Below, piece after piece: positions 34,309 to 42,231 of a stretch of DNA of 64,000 nucleotides. The stretch is from Paraburkholderia agricolaris (GTDB lineage Bacteria > Pseudomonadota > Gammaproteobacteria > Burkholderiales > Burkholderiaceae). Location of the stretch: NCBI RefSeq assembly GCF_009455635.1, contig NZ_QPER01000001.1:2108001-2172000 (forward strand), written 5' to 3'. How positions within the stretch are numbered: position 1 is the stretch's first letter; the number at the start of each line of letters is the position of its first letter. The notes beneath the pieces are model-generated. The model worked only from the letters and a program-made list of their open reading frames with translations. It was not told the origin of the DNA and did no database searches. The position numbers were made by a program, and so were the translations under genes.

Positions 34309-35262
34309 ATGTCGAAAACCACGGCGGTCGATACGCTCGCATGGCACATTCACGCGCGCTCGCTACGCTATTTCGATGCGATTCGCCGCGCCGGCTCGAT
34401 CCGTGAAGCCGCGCGCCAATTGCACGTGGCCTCGTCGGCGGTGAACCGGCAGTTGCTGAAGCTCGAGGCGGAAGTGGGCACGCCGCTGTTCGAACGGCTG
34501 CCGGCCGGCCTGGCGTTGACGGCCGCGGGCGAGGTGTTCGCGCGGCATGTGATTACCGTGTTGCAGGATGCGCGACGCTTCGAAAGCGAACTCGACGCGC
34601 TGCGCGGCATCCGTCGCGGCGAGATCGGCATCGTGACGGTCGAGGGGCTCAACTCGAGTTTTCTGCCGGACCTGGTCGAACGGATGCTGACGCGCTATCC
34701 GGCAATCCGTTTCCAGGTGCATACCGCCGGTTCGGCATCGATTGCCCGCACGATTCTCGATGGCGATGCCGACCTTGGCCTCGCGTTCTCGCTGCCGCGC
34801 ACGGACGATTTGCAGCAACTCGCCGTCGGGCGTTTTCAGCTCGGCGCAATCGTCGCCGTCGATCATCCGCTCGCCGGCGAAACAACCGTCACGTTCGCGC
34901 AGTGCGCGCGCTATCCACTCATTCTCGGCAACGCGCAATTGTCGATCAGCGGCTTGCTCGAACCGCTGATCCGCCATTACGCCAAACCGCTGCAAACGGT
35001 GCTCGAAAGCGATTCGATCGAACTGATGCGGCGCATGGCGGCCCGCGGGCGCGGCGTGGGGTTTCAGACGCGCCTCGGGCTGGAGCGCGATCTCGCCGAG
35101 GGCACGCTCGTGCATATTCCACTGCGCACGCCGCGCGCGCTGGTCTCCGAACTGGGCGCCTACGCCCGTGCCGGGCGCACCTTGACGCCGGCTCTGGACG
35201 CGTTCGTGCGGCTGCTGGCCGAGGCGATCGCCGCTCGGGAAGACGACGAACCGTCCGTCTGA
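34309..35262 (+). CDS. LysR-family regulator upstream of the split-oxygenase operon
   Basis: 317 residues with HTH SLRYFDAIRRAGSIREAARQLHVASSAVNRQLLKLEAEVG and an effector domain containing MRRMAARGRGVGFQTR. It lies 198 bp upstream of the 2OG-dioxygenase gene on the same strand, so it is the best candidate controller of that operon though not divergent from it. Confidence 0.88.
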   Translation: MSKTTAVDTLAWHIHARSLRYFDAIRRAGSIREAARQLHVASSAVNRQLLKLEAEVGTPLFERLPAGLALTAAGEVFARHVITVLQDARRFESELDALRGIRRGEIGIVTVEGLNSSFLPDLVERMLTRYPAIRFQVHTAGSASIARTILDGDADLGLAFSLPRTDDLQQLAVGRFQLGAIVAVDHPLAGETTVTFAQCARYPLILGNAQLSISGLLEPLIRHYAKPLQTVLESDSIELMRRMAARGRGVGFQTRLGLERDLAEGTLVHIPLRTPRALVSELGAYARAGRTLTPALDAFVRLLAEAIAAREDDEPSV

Positions 35263-35313
35263 CGGCGCGTGCCTCGGGTTCGACTCGCGGGACAGAGCAT
35301 CACGCCGTGCATG

Positions 35314-35345
35314 CCATGAGCCGATCCATGAGCTGATCCATGAGC
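35314..35345. repeat. 12-bp tandem repeat upstream of the split-oxygenase operon
   Basis: CCATGAGCCGAT, CCATGAGCTGAT and CCATGAGC occur head to tail between the LysR gene and the 2OG-dioxygenase gene. Each carries TGAGC; it may be an activator-site array or slippage. The rest of the 35263-35460 gap holds a T-rich stretch and the ribosome site. Confidence 0.6.
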
Positions 35346-35460
35346 GGAAGGCTGACGTCGGTGCTGATGCCGAAACGGCATCGGCATGCACTTTTTTATG
35401 CGCTTTTTTGACCGCCTGCCGCGACCTACACTCGGTCGAAACGGGTTCAAGGGAGCCGCA

Positions 35461-36438
35461 ATGTCCGAAGTGCTATCAGCCAAAGCGGTGCCGCACACGA
35501 GCCTGCCCGTCATCGACGTGGCCGGGCTCGAATCGGCCGATCCGCTGCAACGCGCGGCAGTGGGCGCGGCGCTCCACGCCGCCTGCATCGATAAGGGCTT
35601 CTTCTACATCGCTCGTCACGGCATCGAGCCGGCGCTAATCGACGCCGCGCGTGCGGAGGCCGAGCGCTTTTTCGCACTCAGTGACGCCTTGAAGCGCGAG
35701 GTCGACAAGGCGCAGTCGTTCTGCAACCGCGGCTACGAGCCGTTACGCGGCCAGGTGCTGGAAGCAGGCACGCCGCCCGATCTGAAGGAAGGCTTTTACA
35801 TCGGCAATGAACTGCCGCTCGATCATCCGCGTGTCGTGGCGCGCGCTTTCAACTGCGGACCGAACCAGTGGCCGCGGCAGTTGCCCGCTTTTCGCCCGGC
35901 CATGGAGGCTTATTTCGCCGCGCTGTTCGATCTGTCGACGCGCTTGACGCGCGGCCTCGCTTTGTCGCTGGATTTGCCGGAAGACCATTTCGACGCGTTT
36001 TGCGACGAAGCGATGGGCACGCTGCGACTGTTGCACTATCCGCCACAACCGGCCCAGGCGTTGCCTGAGCAGAAGGGCTGTGGCGCGCATACCGACTTTG
36101 GCTGCCTGACGCTGCTGTGGCAGGACGGCAACGGCGGTTTGCAGGTGCAGGACAGCGACGGCGGCTGGATTCACGTGCCGCCGCTGCCGGGCACCTTCGT
36201 CGTCAATCTGGGCGACCTGATCGCGCGCTGGACCAACGACCGTTATCGCTCGACGTTGCATCGCGTGGTGAATGCGTCGGGCCGCGAACGTTACTCGATG
36301 CCGTTTTTCTTTACCGGGCGCCCGGACTATGTGGTGACCTGTTTGCCGGGCTGCGCGCTAGAGGGCGAAGCGCCGAAATATCCCCCCATCACCGTCACAG
36401 GCCATCTCGAGGCGTGCTACCGGAGAACCTACGGATGA
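35461..36438 (+). CDS. Isopenicillin-N-synthase-like 2OG-Fe(II) dioxygenase
   Basis: 325 residues. The N-terminal DIOX_N segment (LPVIDVAGLESADPLQR, GFFYIARHGI) precedes the double-stranded beta helix; iron ligands H210, D212 (GAHTDFG) and H267 (STLHRVVN), and the 2-oxoglutarate-binding R277-x-S279. The start at 35461 follows AAGGGAG; an upstream in-frame ATG at 35386 is unlikely. The stop overlaps the next gene by four bases. It opens the operon that includes the split Rieske oxygenase; its substrate is unknown, but hydroxylation or N/O-dealkylation of a small ring compound is typical. Confidence 0.9.
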   Translation: MSEVLSAKAVPHTSLPVIDVAGLESADPLQRAAVGAALHAACIDKGFFYIARHGIEPALIDAARAEAERFFALSDALKREVDKAQSFCNRGYEPLRGQVLEAGTPPDLKEGFYIGNELPLDHPRVVARAFNCGPNQWPRQLPAFRPAMEAYFAALFDLSTRLTRGLALSLDLPEDHFDAFCDEAMGTLRLLHYPPQPAQALPEQKGCGAHTDFGCLTLLWQDGNGGLQVQDSDGGWIHVPPLPGTFVVNLGDLIARWTNDRYRSTLHRVVNASGRERYSMPFFFTGRPDYVVTCLPGCALEGEAPKYPPITVTGHLEACYRRTYG

Positions 36439-37292
36439 CGCCCGCACGCACGCCGGCAGCAGGCATGCTGCTGATTCACGGCGCCTGGCAGGGCAGTTGG
36501 GCGTGGGACGCCTGGTTGCCGGAACTCGCGGCGCGCGGGTGGCGGGCCCGCACTGTCGACCTGCCGGGTAACGGCGCAAATCCTGCACGGGATGCGGGCC
36601 TCGAAGTCTCGCTGCAAATCTATGTCGATGCGCTGACCGAAGCGCTCGCGGCGTTCGACGCTCCGGTCGTCGTGGTTGCGCATAGTGGCGCGGGCGTGCC
36701 GGCCTCGCAACTGGCCGAGGTGCTGCCCGAGCGGATCGCGTGCCTCGTCTACGTCGCGGGGATGATGCTGCCTTCGGGCATGGGTTACGCGGAGCTCGTC
36801 GACGCCAGCGCGGCCGAGGTGCCGAATGCCGGCGGTATCGCGCCGTATCTGCAATGGCGCGACGAGGGTTCGTCCTCCGTCGTGCCACCTGAGGCAGCGC
36901 TTGAAATCTTCCTGCACGATTGTCCGCCGGAAGCGGCGCGGCAAGCCGCCGCGAAACTCACGCCTCAGCAGGAAAGCGGCCGCGCGCTCGTCACGACGCT
37001 GAGCGCTGCGCGTTTTGGCAGCGTGCCGCGCATTTACGTCGAAGCGCTGCGCGACCGTTCCGTGCTGTTGCCCCTGCAACGCAAGATGCAGGCGCTGGTG
37101 CCCGGCGCGATCGTGCGCTCGATCGACTGCGGGCACGTGCCGCAACTGGCGCGGCCGGCCGAACTGGCGGCGCTGGTGTGCGACACGCTGGGCGGGATCG
37201 GTATCGCGCCTTCTTCTCCTGCTGCCTGTTCGGCCGCTCCGGCCAGCGCTGCCGCCAGTCCCCATTCGTTCACCACCGGAACCTCGTCATGA
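36435..37292 (+). CDS. Alpha/beta-hydrolase
   Basis: 285 residues: oxyanion-hole segment LIHGAWQGSWAWDAWLPEL, nucleophile S84 in VVAHSGAGVP, late catalytic His in IDCGHVPQLARP. It resembles the plant-type esterase/MenH-like group with HGAW/H-S-G-A-G. The last ~30 residues are Ala/Ser/Pro-rich and may be a low-complexity tail. The ATGA overlap at both ends (36435-36438, 37289-37292) shows tight operon membership. Confidence 0.87.
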   Translation: MTPARTPAAGMLLIHGAWQGSWAWDAWLPELAARGWRARTVDLPGNGANPARDAGLEVSLQIYVDALTEALAAFDAPVVVVAHSGAGVPASQLAEVLPERIACLVYVAGMMLPSGMGYAELVDASAAEVPNAGGIAPYLQWRDEGSSSVVPPEAALEIFLHDCPPEAARQAAAKLTPQQESGRALVTTLSAARFGSVPRIYVEALRDRSVLLPLQRKMQALVPGAIVRSIDCGHVPQLARPAELAALVCDTLGGIGIAPSSPAACSAAPASAAASPHSFTTGTSS

Positions 37293-38395
37293 CCCGACCC
37301 AATCGCCTCGGCCGCTTGCTCCTTGCCGGCAGCGCGGCTTCGCTCGTTGCGCTCGCTACCCTGAGCACCCACGCATTTGCCGCCACCGGCGCGCCGCTCG
37401 ACGTCTCCATCGTCTACCTCGGTAATCCGGGCGATGCCGGTTGGACCCACGCGCACGACCTCGGCATTAGCGCCGCGCAGAAGCAGTTTGGCGACCAGAT
37501 CAAGGTGACGCGCGTCGACGACGTCCCCGAAAACGCCGACGCCGCCCGCGTGTTCCGCGACCGCGCGGCGAAGGGCGACAAGATCGTGATCGGCACATCG
37601 TTCGGTTATATGGATTCGATGATGAAAGTCGCGCGCGACTATCCCGATACGGTGTTTCTGCATTGCTCCGGCTACAAGAGCGCGCCGAACCTCGGCAACT
37701 TCAACGGCAAGGTGTATGAGTCGGCGTATCTGGCCGGGGTTGTCGCCGGGTACGTATCGAAGTCGCATGTGCTCGGTTTCGTCGGCTCGGTGCCGATTCC
37801 GGAAGTGGTGCGCAATATCGATGCGTTCGCGCTCGGCGCGCGTTCGGTCGCGCCGCAAACAGTCGTGAAGGTCGTGTGGATCAGCAGTTGGTTCGATCCG
37901 GGCAAGGAGCGCCAGGCGGCGGAAACGCTGGTCGGACTCGGCGCCGACGTGCTGATGCAGAACACCGATTCCACCGCGACGATGGCTGTGGCCGAACAGC
38001 ACAAGGTCCACGCATTCGGCTGGGATTCGGATATGAGCCGCTGGGGTCCGCATGCGCATCTGGGTTCGGTCGCATACGACTGGGGTATCTACTACAGCAA
38101 AGTGATCGACGAAGTGCGCCGTGGCACGTGGACTAACAAGCCGGTCTATTGGGGAGTCAAGGAAGGCATCACCGATCTGGTGAACGTGAATACCGCGGCG
38201 GTGCCGGCGGATGCGCAGCGTGCGCTTGCCGAGAAACGCGCCGCGCTGGTCGCCGGCCGCCTCGATCCGTTCGCCGGGCCGCTGAAGGACCAGAGCGGCA
38301 AGTTGCGTGTGGCTGCCGGCGCCACGCTGTCCGCGGACGAGACGAACCGGATAAACTGGTTCGTCGACGGTGTGCAGGGCAGCGTCGCGCAATGA
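37289..38395 (+). CDS. BMP-family (PnrA-like) periplasmic binding protein
   Basis: 368 residues, with a signal peptide (RLLLAGSAASLVALATLSTHAFA) and no lipobox Cys. The mature protein starts with LDVSIVYLGNPGDAGWTHAHDLG, and FVGSVPIPEVVRNIDAFALGARS and HAFGWDSDMSRWGP are characteristic of the BMP/PnrA fold, whose known members bind purine nucleosides or related bases for ABC uptake. No ABC permease or ATPase is nearby, so it either works with a distant transporter or as a sensor. Its place in the operon hints at a purine-like substrate for the pathway. Confidence 0.88.
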   Translation: MTRPNRLGRLLLAGSAASLVALATLSTHAFAATGAPLDVSIVYLGNPGDAGWTHAHDLGISAAQKQFGDQIKVTRVDDVPENADAARVFRDRAAKGDKIVIGTSFGYMDSMMKVARDYPDTVFLHCSGYKSAPNLGNFNGKVYESAYLAGVVAGYVSKSHVLGFVGSVPIPEVVRNIDAFALGARSVAPQTVVKVVWISSWFDPGKERQAAETLVGLGADVLMQNTDSTATMAVAEQHKVHAFGWDSDMSRWGPHAHLGSVAYDWGIYYSKVIDEVRRGTWTNKPVYWGVKEGITDLVNVNTAAVPADAQRALAEKRAALVAGRLDPFAGPLKDQSGKLRVAAGATLSADETNRINWFVDGVQGSVAQ

Positions 38396-38408
38396 CGGAG
38401 CAAGGGCT

Positions 38409-39347
38409 ATGGGTATGGCGACGATTGCGGGTACGACAGGCGAAGCAATGAACGGCGCGACGATCGACGAGGTGATCTGGAATGACTGGCATCCGGTGGC
38501 CGCGCTCGATGCGCTCGACGCCGCGCGTGCCGCCGGCGGTTCGAACGCCGTGACCCGCACACGTCTGCTCGGGGTCGATATCGGTATGCTCGCGCTGCCG
38601 CAGGCTGGGGCGCGGCCGCAAAACAGCTACCGCGTCTGGCGTCTCGACGATCAAACGCCGTGCCATGCGCAGGCGCGCTATGGCGTGTTATGGGTGTGTG
38701 CCGGCGAGCCGCGCCGCGACATTCTGGCGATTCCCGAAGCCGACGAGCCCGATCGGCGTCTGCTGCATGCCGGCGCGTTTCGTGTGCATGTGAGCGGGTT
38801 GCGGGCCGTCGAAAATTTTCTCGACATGGGACATTTTCCGTTCGTGCATACCGGCTATCTCGGCGTGGAACCGTACACTGAAGTGGCGCCATACCGTATC
38901 GAACGGGACGAGCTCAACGACGAATTGTACGCACACGACTGCCGCTTCTATCAGCCACGCGCCGCGATGACCGCCGGCGCCGCGCTCGAGGTGCGCTATG
39001 TGTACCGCGTGGCGCGGCCGTACAGCGCGATTCTGTACAAGACCTGTCCGCCGCAACCCGAACGCTTCGACGTGATCGCGCTGTTCGTGCAGCCGGTCGA
39101 CGAGGAGTGGTGTGTCGCGCATACCGTCATGAGTTATCTCGACGACGCCAGCAGTGACAGCGAATTGCGCGGCTTCCAGCAAACCATCTTCGCGCAGGAC
39201 ATCAAGATTCTCGTCAATCAGGTGCCCAAACGCTTGCCGCTCGGCACGGGCGACGAACATCCGGTGCGCGCCGACGCTATGTCGGTCGCCTACCGCCGCT
39301 GGCTCTCGGCACAGCGGGTCACCTATGGAACGACTCATGGCCGCTGA
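38409..39347 (+). CDS. Rieske-oxygenase catalytic subunit lacking its Rieske cluster (NdmC-like)
   Basis: 312 residues from ATG 38409 (GGAG 8 bp upstream). The mononuclear iron motif is intact: E135-N136-x2-D139-x2-H142-x4-H147 in ENFLDMGHFPFVHTG, and the post-Rieske segment RYGVLWVCAGEP is present. The N-terminal ~80 residues look like a collapsed Rieske domain (RTRLLGVDIG...RVWRLDDQTP) with neither C-x-H nor C-x2-H ligands. It therefore has an oxygen-activating site but no electron relay of its own, as in NdmC of caffeine-degrading Pseudomonas. The Rieske cluster is supplied by the next gene, which overlaps this one by 23 bp. Confidence 0.88.
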   Translation: MGMATIAGTTGEAMNGATIDEVIWNDWHPVAALDALDAARAAGGSNAVTRTRLLGVDIGMLALPQAGARPQNSYRVWRLDDQTPCHAQARYGVLWVCAGEPRRDILAIPEADEPDRRLLHAGAFRVHVSGLRAVENFLDMGHFPFVHTGYLGVEPYTEVAPYRIERDELNDELYAHDCRFYQPRAAMTAGAALEVRYVYRVARPYSAILYKTCPPQPERFDVIALFVQPVDEEWCVAHTVMSYLDDASSDSELRGFQQTIFAQDIKILVNQVPKRLPLGTGDEHPVRADAMSVAYRRWLSAQRVTYGTTHGR

Positions 39348-40557
39348 AGAGAGCATCGAACGCGCGTGGTTTGCGCTGTGCGACGTCGATCAACTCGGCG
39401 ATCGGGCGATCTATCACACCGAACTGCTCGGTCGCGAACTCGTGGTGTGGCGGGCCGGCGACGGCACCTTCAACGTATGGGAAAACCGTTGTCCGCATCG
39501 CGGCGTGCGTTTGTCGCTCGGGCACCATCGTGGCGAAGCGCTGCAGTGTCAGTATCACGGCTGGCAGTTCAGTTCCGGCAGCGGCACCTGCCGCTTCGTG
39601 CCGGCGCACCCGGATGCGGCAGCGCCGGCGGTCGCGGTGAAGACGTGGCCGGTGGAAGTGCATTACGGGTTCGTGTGGACCTGTCTCGCAGCAGCTGGCG
39701 AAGTGCCGCCATTCGCGCCGATCGAGGAGCTTGAGGATGACGTCAGCCTGGACGCGAGCGAAGATGCGGATGCGCGATCTCAAGCCCGCTCAGTCCGCTT
39801 GCGCACGGTCGCGATCGAGGCCCCCGGCGAAGCCGTGCAGCATGCGCTCGCCGGCTATTGCTTCGACCATGCACGCTTCGATCCATGGCAGGCAACCGGA
39901 TGTGTGGCGTTCGACGTCGCGCCGCATGCGGTGATGATCGAGCAACTGGACGACGCCGGGCAGCGGGTGGTGTTCGTGGTGCAGCCGGCTCGCGCCGGGC
40001 GGACGTATCTGCATGGCGTCGCGCTCGGGCCGTTTGCCGCGGCCGAACGCCTGAGCGTGCAGCGGCATCATCAGCAAAGGCTCAATGTATTGCGCGATGC
40101 GCTGGAGCAGCAGTTCGACCAGCGCGAGGCGCTATCGAGCGAGGGGCCCCCCGATCTGTTGCCGCTTTGCGTGCCTCAAACGTTGTCGCCCGCGCAGCCG
40201 GTCATGCTTCAGCGTTCGTTGTCGAAGCCGGTCGGCGCGCCGGGGCTCGCCGGCGAAAAGCGTTCTCCCATGGACCCTGACATGACGGATCGCGCCTTCG
40301 ATCTTTATCTTTCGCGTAGCAGGCGCACGATCGAGGTTGCCGCCGGCGTCACCGTCTTGCAGACTTTGCGCAATCACGGCATCGACGTGCCGAGTTCATG
40401 CGAGCAGGGCGTATGCGGCACGTGCCGCACGCGGGTGATCGAGGGAACGCCGCTGCATCGCGACGATTTTCTGACGCCGCAGGAGCGGGCCGCGGGCGAT
40501 TGCATGCTGGTCTGCGTCTCGCGTGCGGCGACCGGCACGTTGACCCTGGATCTGTGA
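39325..40557 (+). CDS. Rieske protein fused to a plant-type ferredoxin, without flavin reductase module
   Basis: 410 residues from ATG 39325 (39337 also possible). A full Rieske domain is at about 12-115 with ligands C56, H58, C75, H78 (CPHRG...CQYHGWQF). The middle (about 130-300) resembles the rest of a Rieske oxygenase (VAFDVAPHAVMIEQLDD, TYLHGVALGPF) but has no N-x2-D-x2-H-x4-H iron site. The C-terminus (about 315-410) is a [2Fe-2S] ferredoxin with C359, C364, C367 and C397, like the tail of phthalate dioxygenase reductases. FMN (RxYS) and NAD (GGxGxTP) motifs are absent. It would relay electrons into the iron-site subunit of the preceding gene. Comparable to NdmD but missing its FMN/NADH part. 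Confidence 0.87.
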   Translation: MERLMAAEESIERAWFALCDVDQLGDRAIYHTELLGRELVVWRAGDGTFNVWENRCPHRGVRLSLGHHRGEALQCQYHGWQFSSGSGTCRFVPAHPDAAAPAVAVKTWPVEVHYGFVWTCLAAAGEVPPFAPIEELEDDVSLDASEDADARSQARSVRLRTVAIEAPGEAVQHALAGYCFDHARFDPWQATGCVAFDVAPHAVMIEQLDDAGQRVVFVVQPARAGRTYLHGVALGPFAAAERLSVQRHHQQRLNVLRDALEQQFDQREALSSEGPPDLLPLCVPQTLSPAQPVMLQRSLSKPVGAPGLAGEKRSPMDPDMTDRAFDLYLSRSRRTIEVAAGVTVLQTLRNHGIDVPSSCEQGVCGTCRTRVIEGTPLHRDDFLTPQERAAGDCMLVCVSRAATGTLTLDL

Positions 40558-40564
40558 GGCCGTC

Positions 40565-41212
40565 ATGCTCAAACTCCACGATGACGAGTTGTGCGGCGAA
40601 AGCTACAAGGTCCGGCTGATGCTCGGCTTGCTCGACGTGCCTTACGAAAGAGCGCGGATCGAACTCTACCCGTCAAGGCAGAACGCCGCGCAGGATTTTC
40701 TGGCGATGAATCCACTCGGCACCCTGCCGTTGCTCGAAGCGCAGGGCGCGTTGCTGCACGATGCCCACGCGATCCTCATCTATCTGGCGCGGCGTCATGG
40801 CGGCACGGAGTCGGGCGGCGAATCGCACTGGCTGCCGCTCGACGATCCGCTTCAACTCGCGCACTTGCAGACGTGGCTCGGCTTCGCCGCGCAATTGAGC
40901 GGCGTGGTTTTTCCGATGCGTGCGCACGTGCTGCACGGTGCGCCGCTCAACGACGATGCTGCGCGCCACAAAGCGAGAAAGCTGTTGCGCATCCTCGACG
41001 AAAGCTGCTGGTTCAATGAGGCAGGCGGTACGCCTTTTGTCTGTGCGACTGCGGCCCCTACGGTGGCGGATATCGCCTGTTTCGTGCCGGTAGCGCTGCT
41101 CGACGAAGCCGGGATCGAATCGATCGACTATCCGGCGCTCCGGCGCTGGAGCACGCGCATTAAGCGCCTGGTGGGATTCACGACGATGGCCGGGGTCTAC
41201 GCAGCGCTGTGA
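40565..41212 (+). CDS. Glutathione S-transferase-like protein (NdmE-like position)
   Basis: 215 residues: thioredoxin-like N-terminal domain (LKLHDDELCGESYKVRLMLGLLDVPYE, MNPLGTLPLLE, and D-A-H-A-I-L-I-Y-L) and an all-helical C-terminal domain (PTVADIACFVPVALLDEAGI). It follows the Rieske-ferredoxin gene by 7 bp. In NdmCDE a GST-like protein is a structural component required for the split demethylase, so a scaffolding rather than conjugating role is plausible. It could instead be a lyase for a glutathione adduct. Confidence 0.87.
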   Translation: MLKLHDDELCGESYKVRLMLGLLDVPYERARIELYPSRQNAAQDFLAMNPLGTLPLLEAQGALLHDAHAILIYLARRHGGTESGGESHWLPLDDPLQLAHLQTWLGFAAQLSGVVFPMRAHVLHGAPLNDDAARHKARKLLRILDESCWFNEAGGTPFVCATAAPTVADIACFVPVALLDEAGIESIDYPALRRWSTRIKRLVGFTTMAGVYAAL

Positions 41213-41277
41213 GAACGGTGCAGATGTAGGCCGCCCATGCGCTCAATCCAGCCCACAGGACCTTGGCGTTTCTCGCG

Positions 41278-42195
41278 TCACTTGAAATAGCCGACGGCGA
41301 GATCGATGAATTCGCGGATCTTGCGCGGCACGAATTCGCGGCTTGGATAAACCAGCGAGACCGCGACGTCGCCATTGAGCACCGTGTATTCGCCGAGGAT
41401 TTGCACGAGGGTGCCGGCGCGCAGCTCGTCGCTGACCATTTCGAGCGGAAGCAGCGCGATACCCATTGCGCCGAGCGTGGCCTGCTTCTGCATGATCATG
41501 CTATTGACCGTGAACGACGCATCGAGCGTGATGCTTTCCTCGCTGCCGTTGTTGCTGCCGTTGCCATCGCGCTTGTTGCCGAATACCCAGGTCTGCGGAC
41601 TGGCGTCGAGCGACGCGGCGATCACCCGGTGCCGCGCGAGATCGGCCGGGGTCGCCGGATAACCGGCTTCGGCCAGATACGCGGCGGCCGCCACCGGCAC
41701 CACGTGCGAATTGATGAGGCGGCGCGCCACCAGCGATTCCGAGCGGATCATGTGTTCGGTCACGATGCCCACGTCGAAACCGCCTTCGAGCAGATCGACG
41801 CGTTTCTCGGTGAGCGTGACACGCAGATTCACGTGCGGAAATTTTGCCTGGTACTCCGCAAAAAGCGGTGTGAGCCGGAACAGCGAAAAGCTGCCCAATG
41901 CCACGATCCGCAGATCGCCCGCCACCTCTTTCGAAGTCGTGGTGGCACGCGATTCGACCTCTTCGAGTTCCGCCAGCACAACCCGGCAACCGTCGGCATA
42001 ATCCGCACCGGCTTCAGTCAGCACGACTTTGCGCGTGGTGCGCTGAAGCAGGCGGATACCAAGATGTTTTTCGAGGCTCGACACATGGCGCGTGACGACC
42101 GAGGTCGAGACACTGAGTTGCTCCGCGGCTTGCGCGAAACTGCCCGCGTCGGCGACCTTGACGAAAGCCTGCATGGCCTGAAACAGATTGATCAT
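41278..42195 (-). CDS. LysR-family regulator (CrgA/PtrA-type)
   Basis: 305 residues, MINLFQAMQAFVKVADAGSFAQAAEQLSVSTSVVTRHVSSLEKHLGIRLLQRTTRKVVLTEAG..., effector domain with a Gly/Asn/Ser-rich insertion (DGNGSNNGSEES) around residue 210. It is convergent with the GST gene and on the same strand as, and downstream of, the Hsp70 genes. Confidence 0.88.
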   Translation of the reverse strand: MINLFQAMQAFVKVADAGSFAQAAEQLSVSTSVVTRHVSSLEKHLGIRLLQRTTRKVVLTEAGADYADGCRVVLAELEEVESRATTTSKEVAGDLRIVALGSFSLFRLTPLFAEYQAKFPHVNLRVTLTEKRVDLLEGGFDVGIVTEHMIRSESLVARRLINSHVVPVAAAAYLAEAGYPATPADLARHRVIAASLDASPQTWVFGNKRDGNGSNNGSEESITLDASFTVNSMIMQKQATLGAMGIALLPLEMVSDELRAGTLVQILGEYTVLNGDVAVSLVYPSREFVPRKIREFIDLAVGYFK

Positions 42196-42231
42196 GTCGA
42201 TGCGTAGTACGTGTTTGTTGAGACCTGATCG

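Noticed and set aside
35314..35345. CRISPR-like array
   Set aside because: Units are contiguous 12-mers without spacers and no cas genes are present.
40565..41212. Independent stress-type GST unrelated to the operon
   Set aside because: Only 7 bp separates it from the Rieske-ferredoxin gene and a GST-like protein is an essential part of the analogous NdmCDE system; kept as an operon component, though conjugating activity is not excluded.
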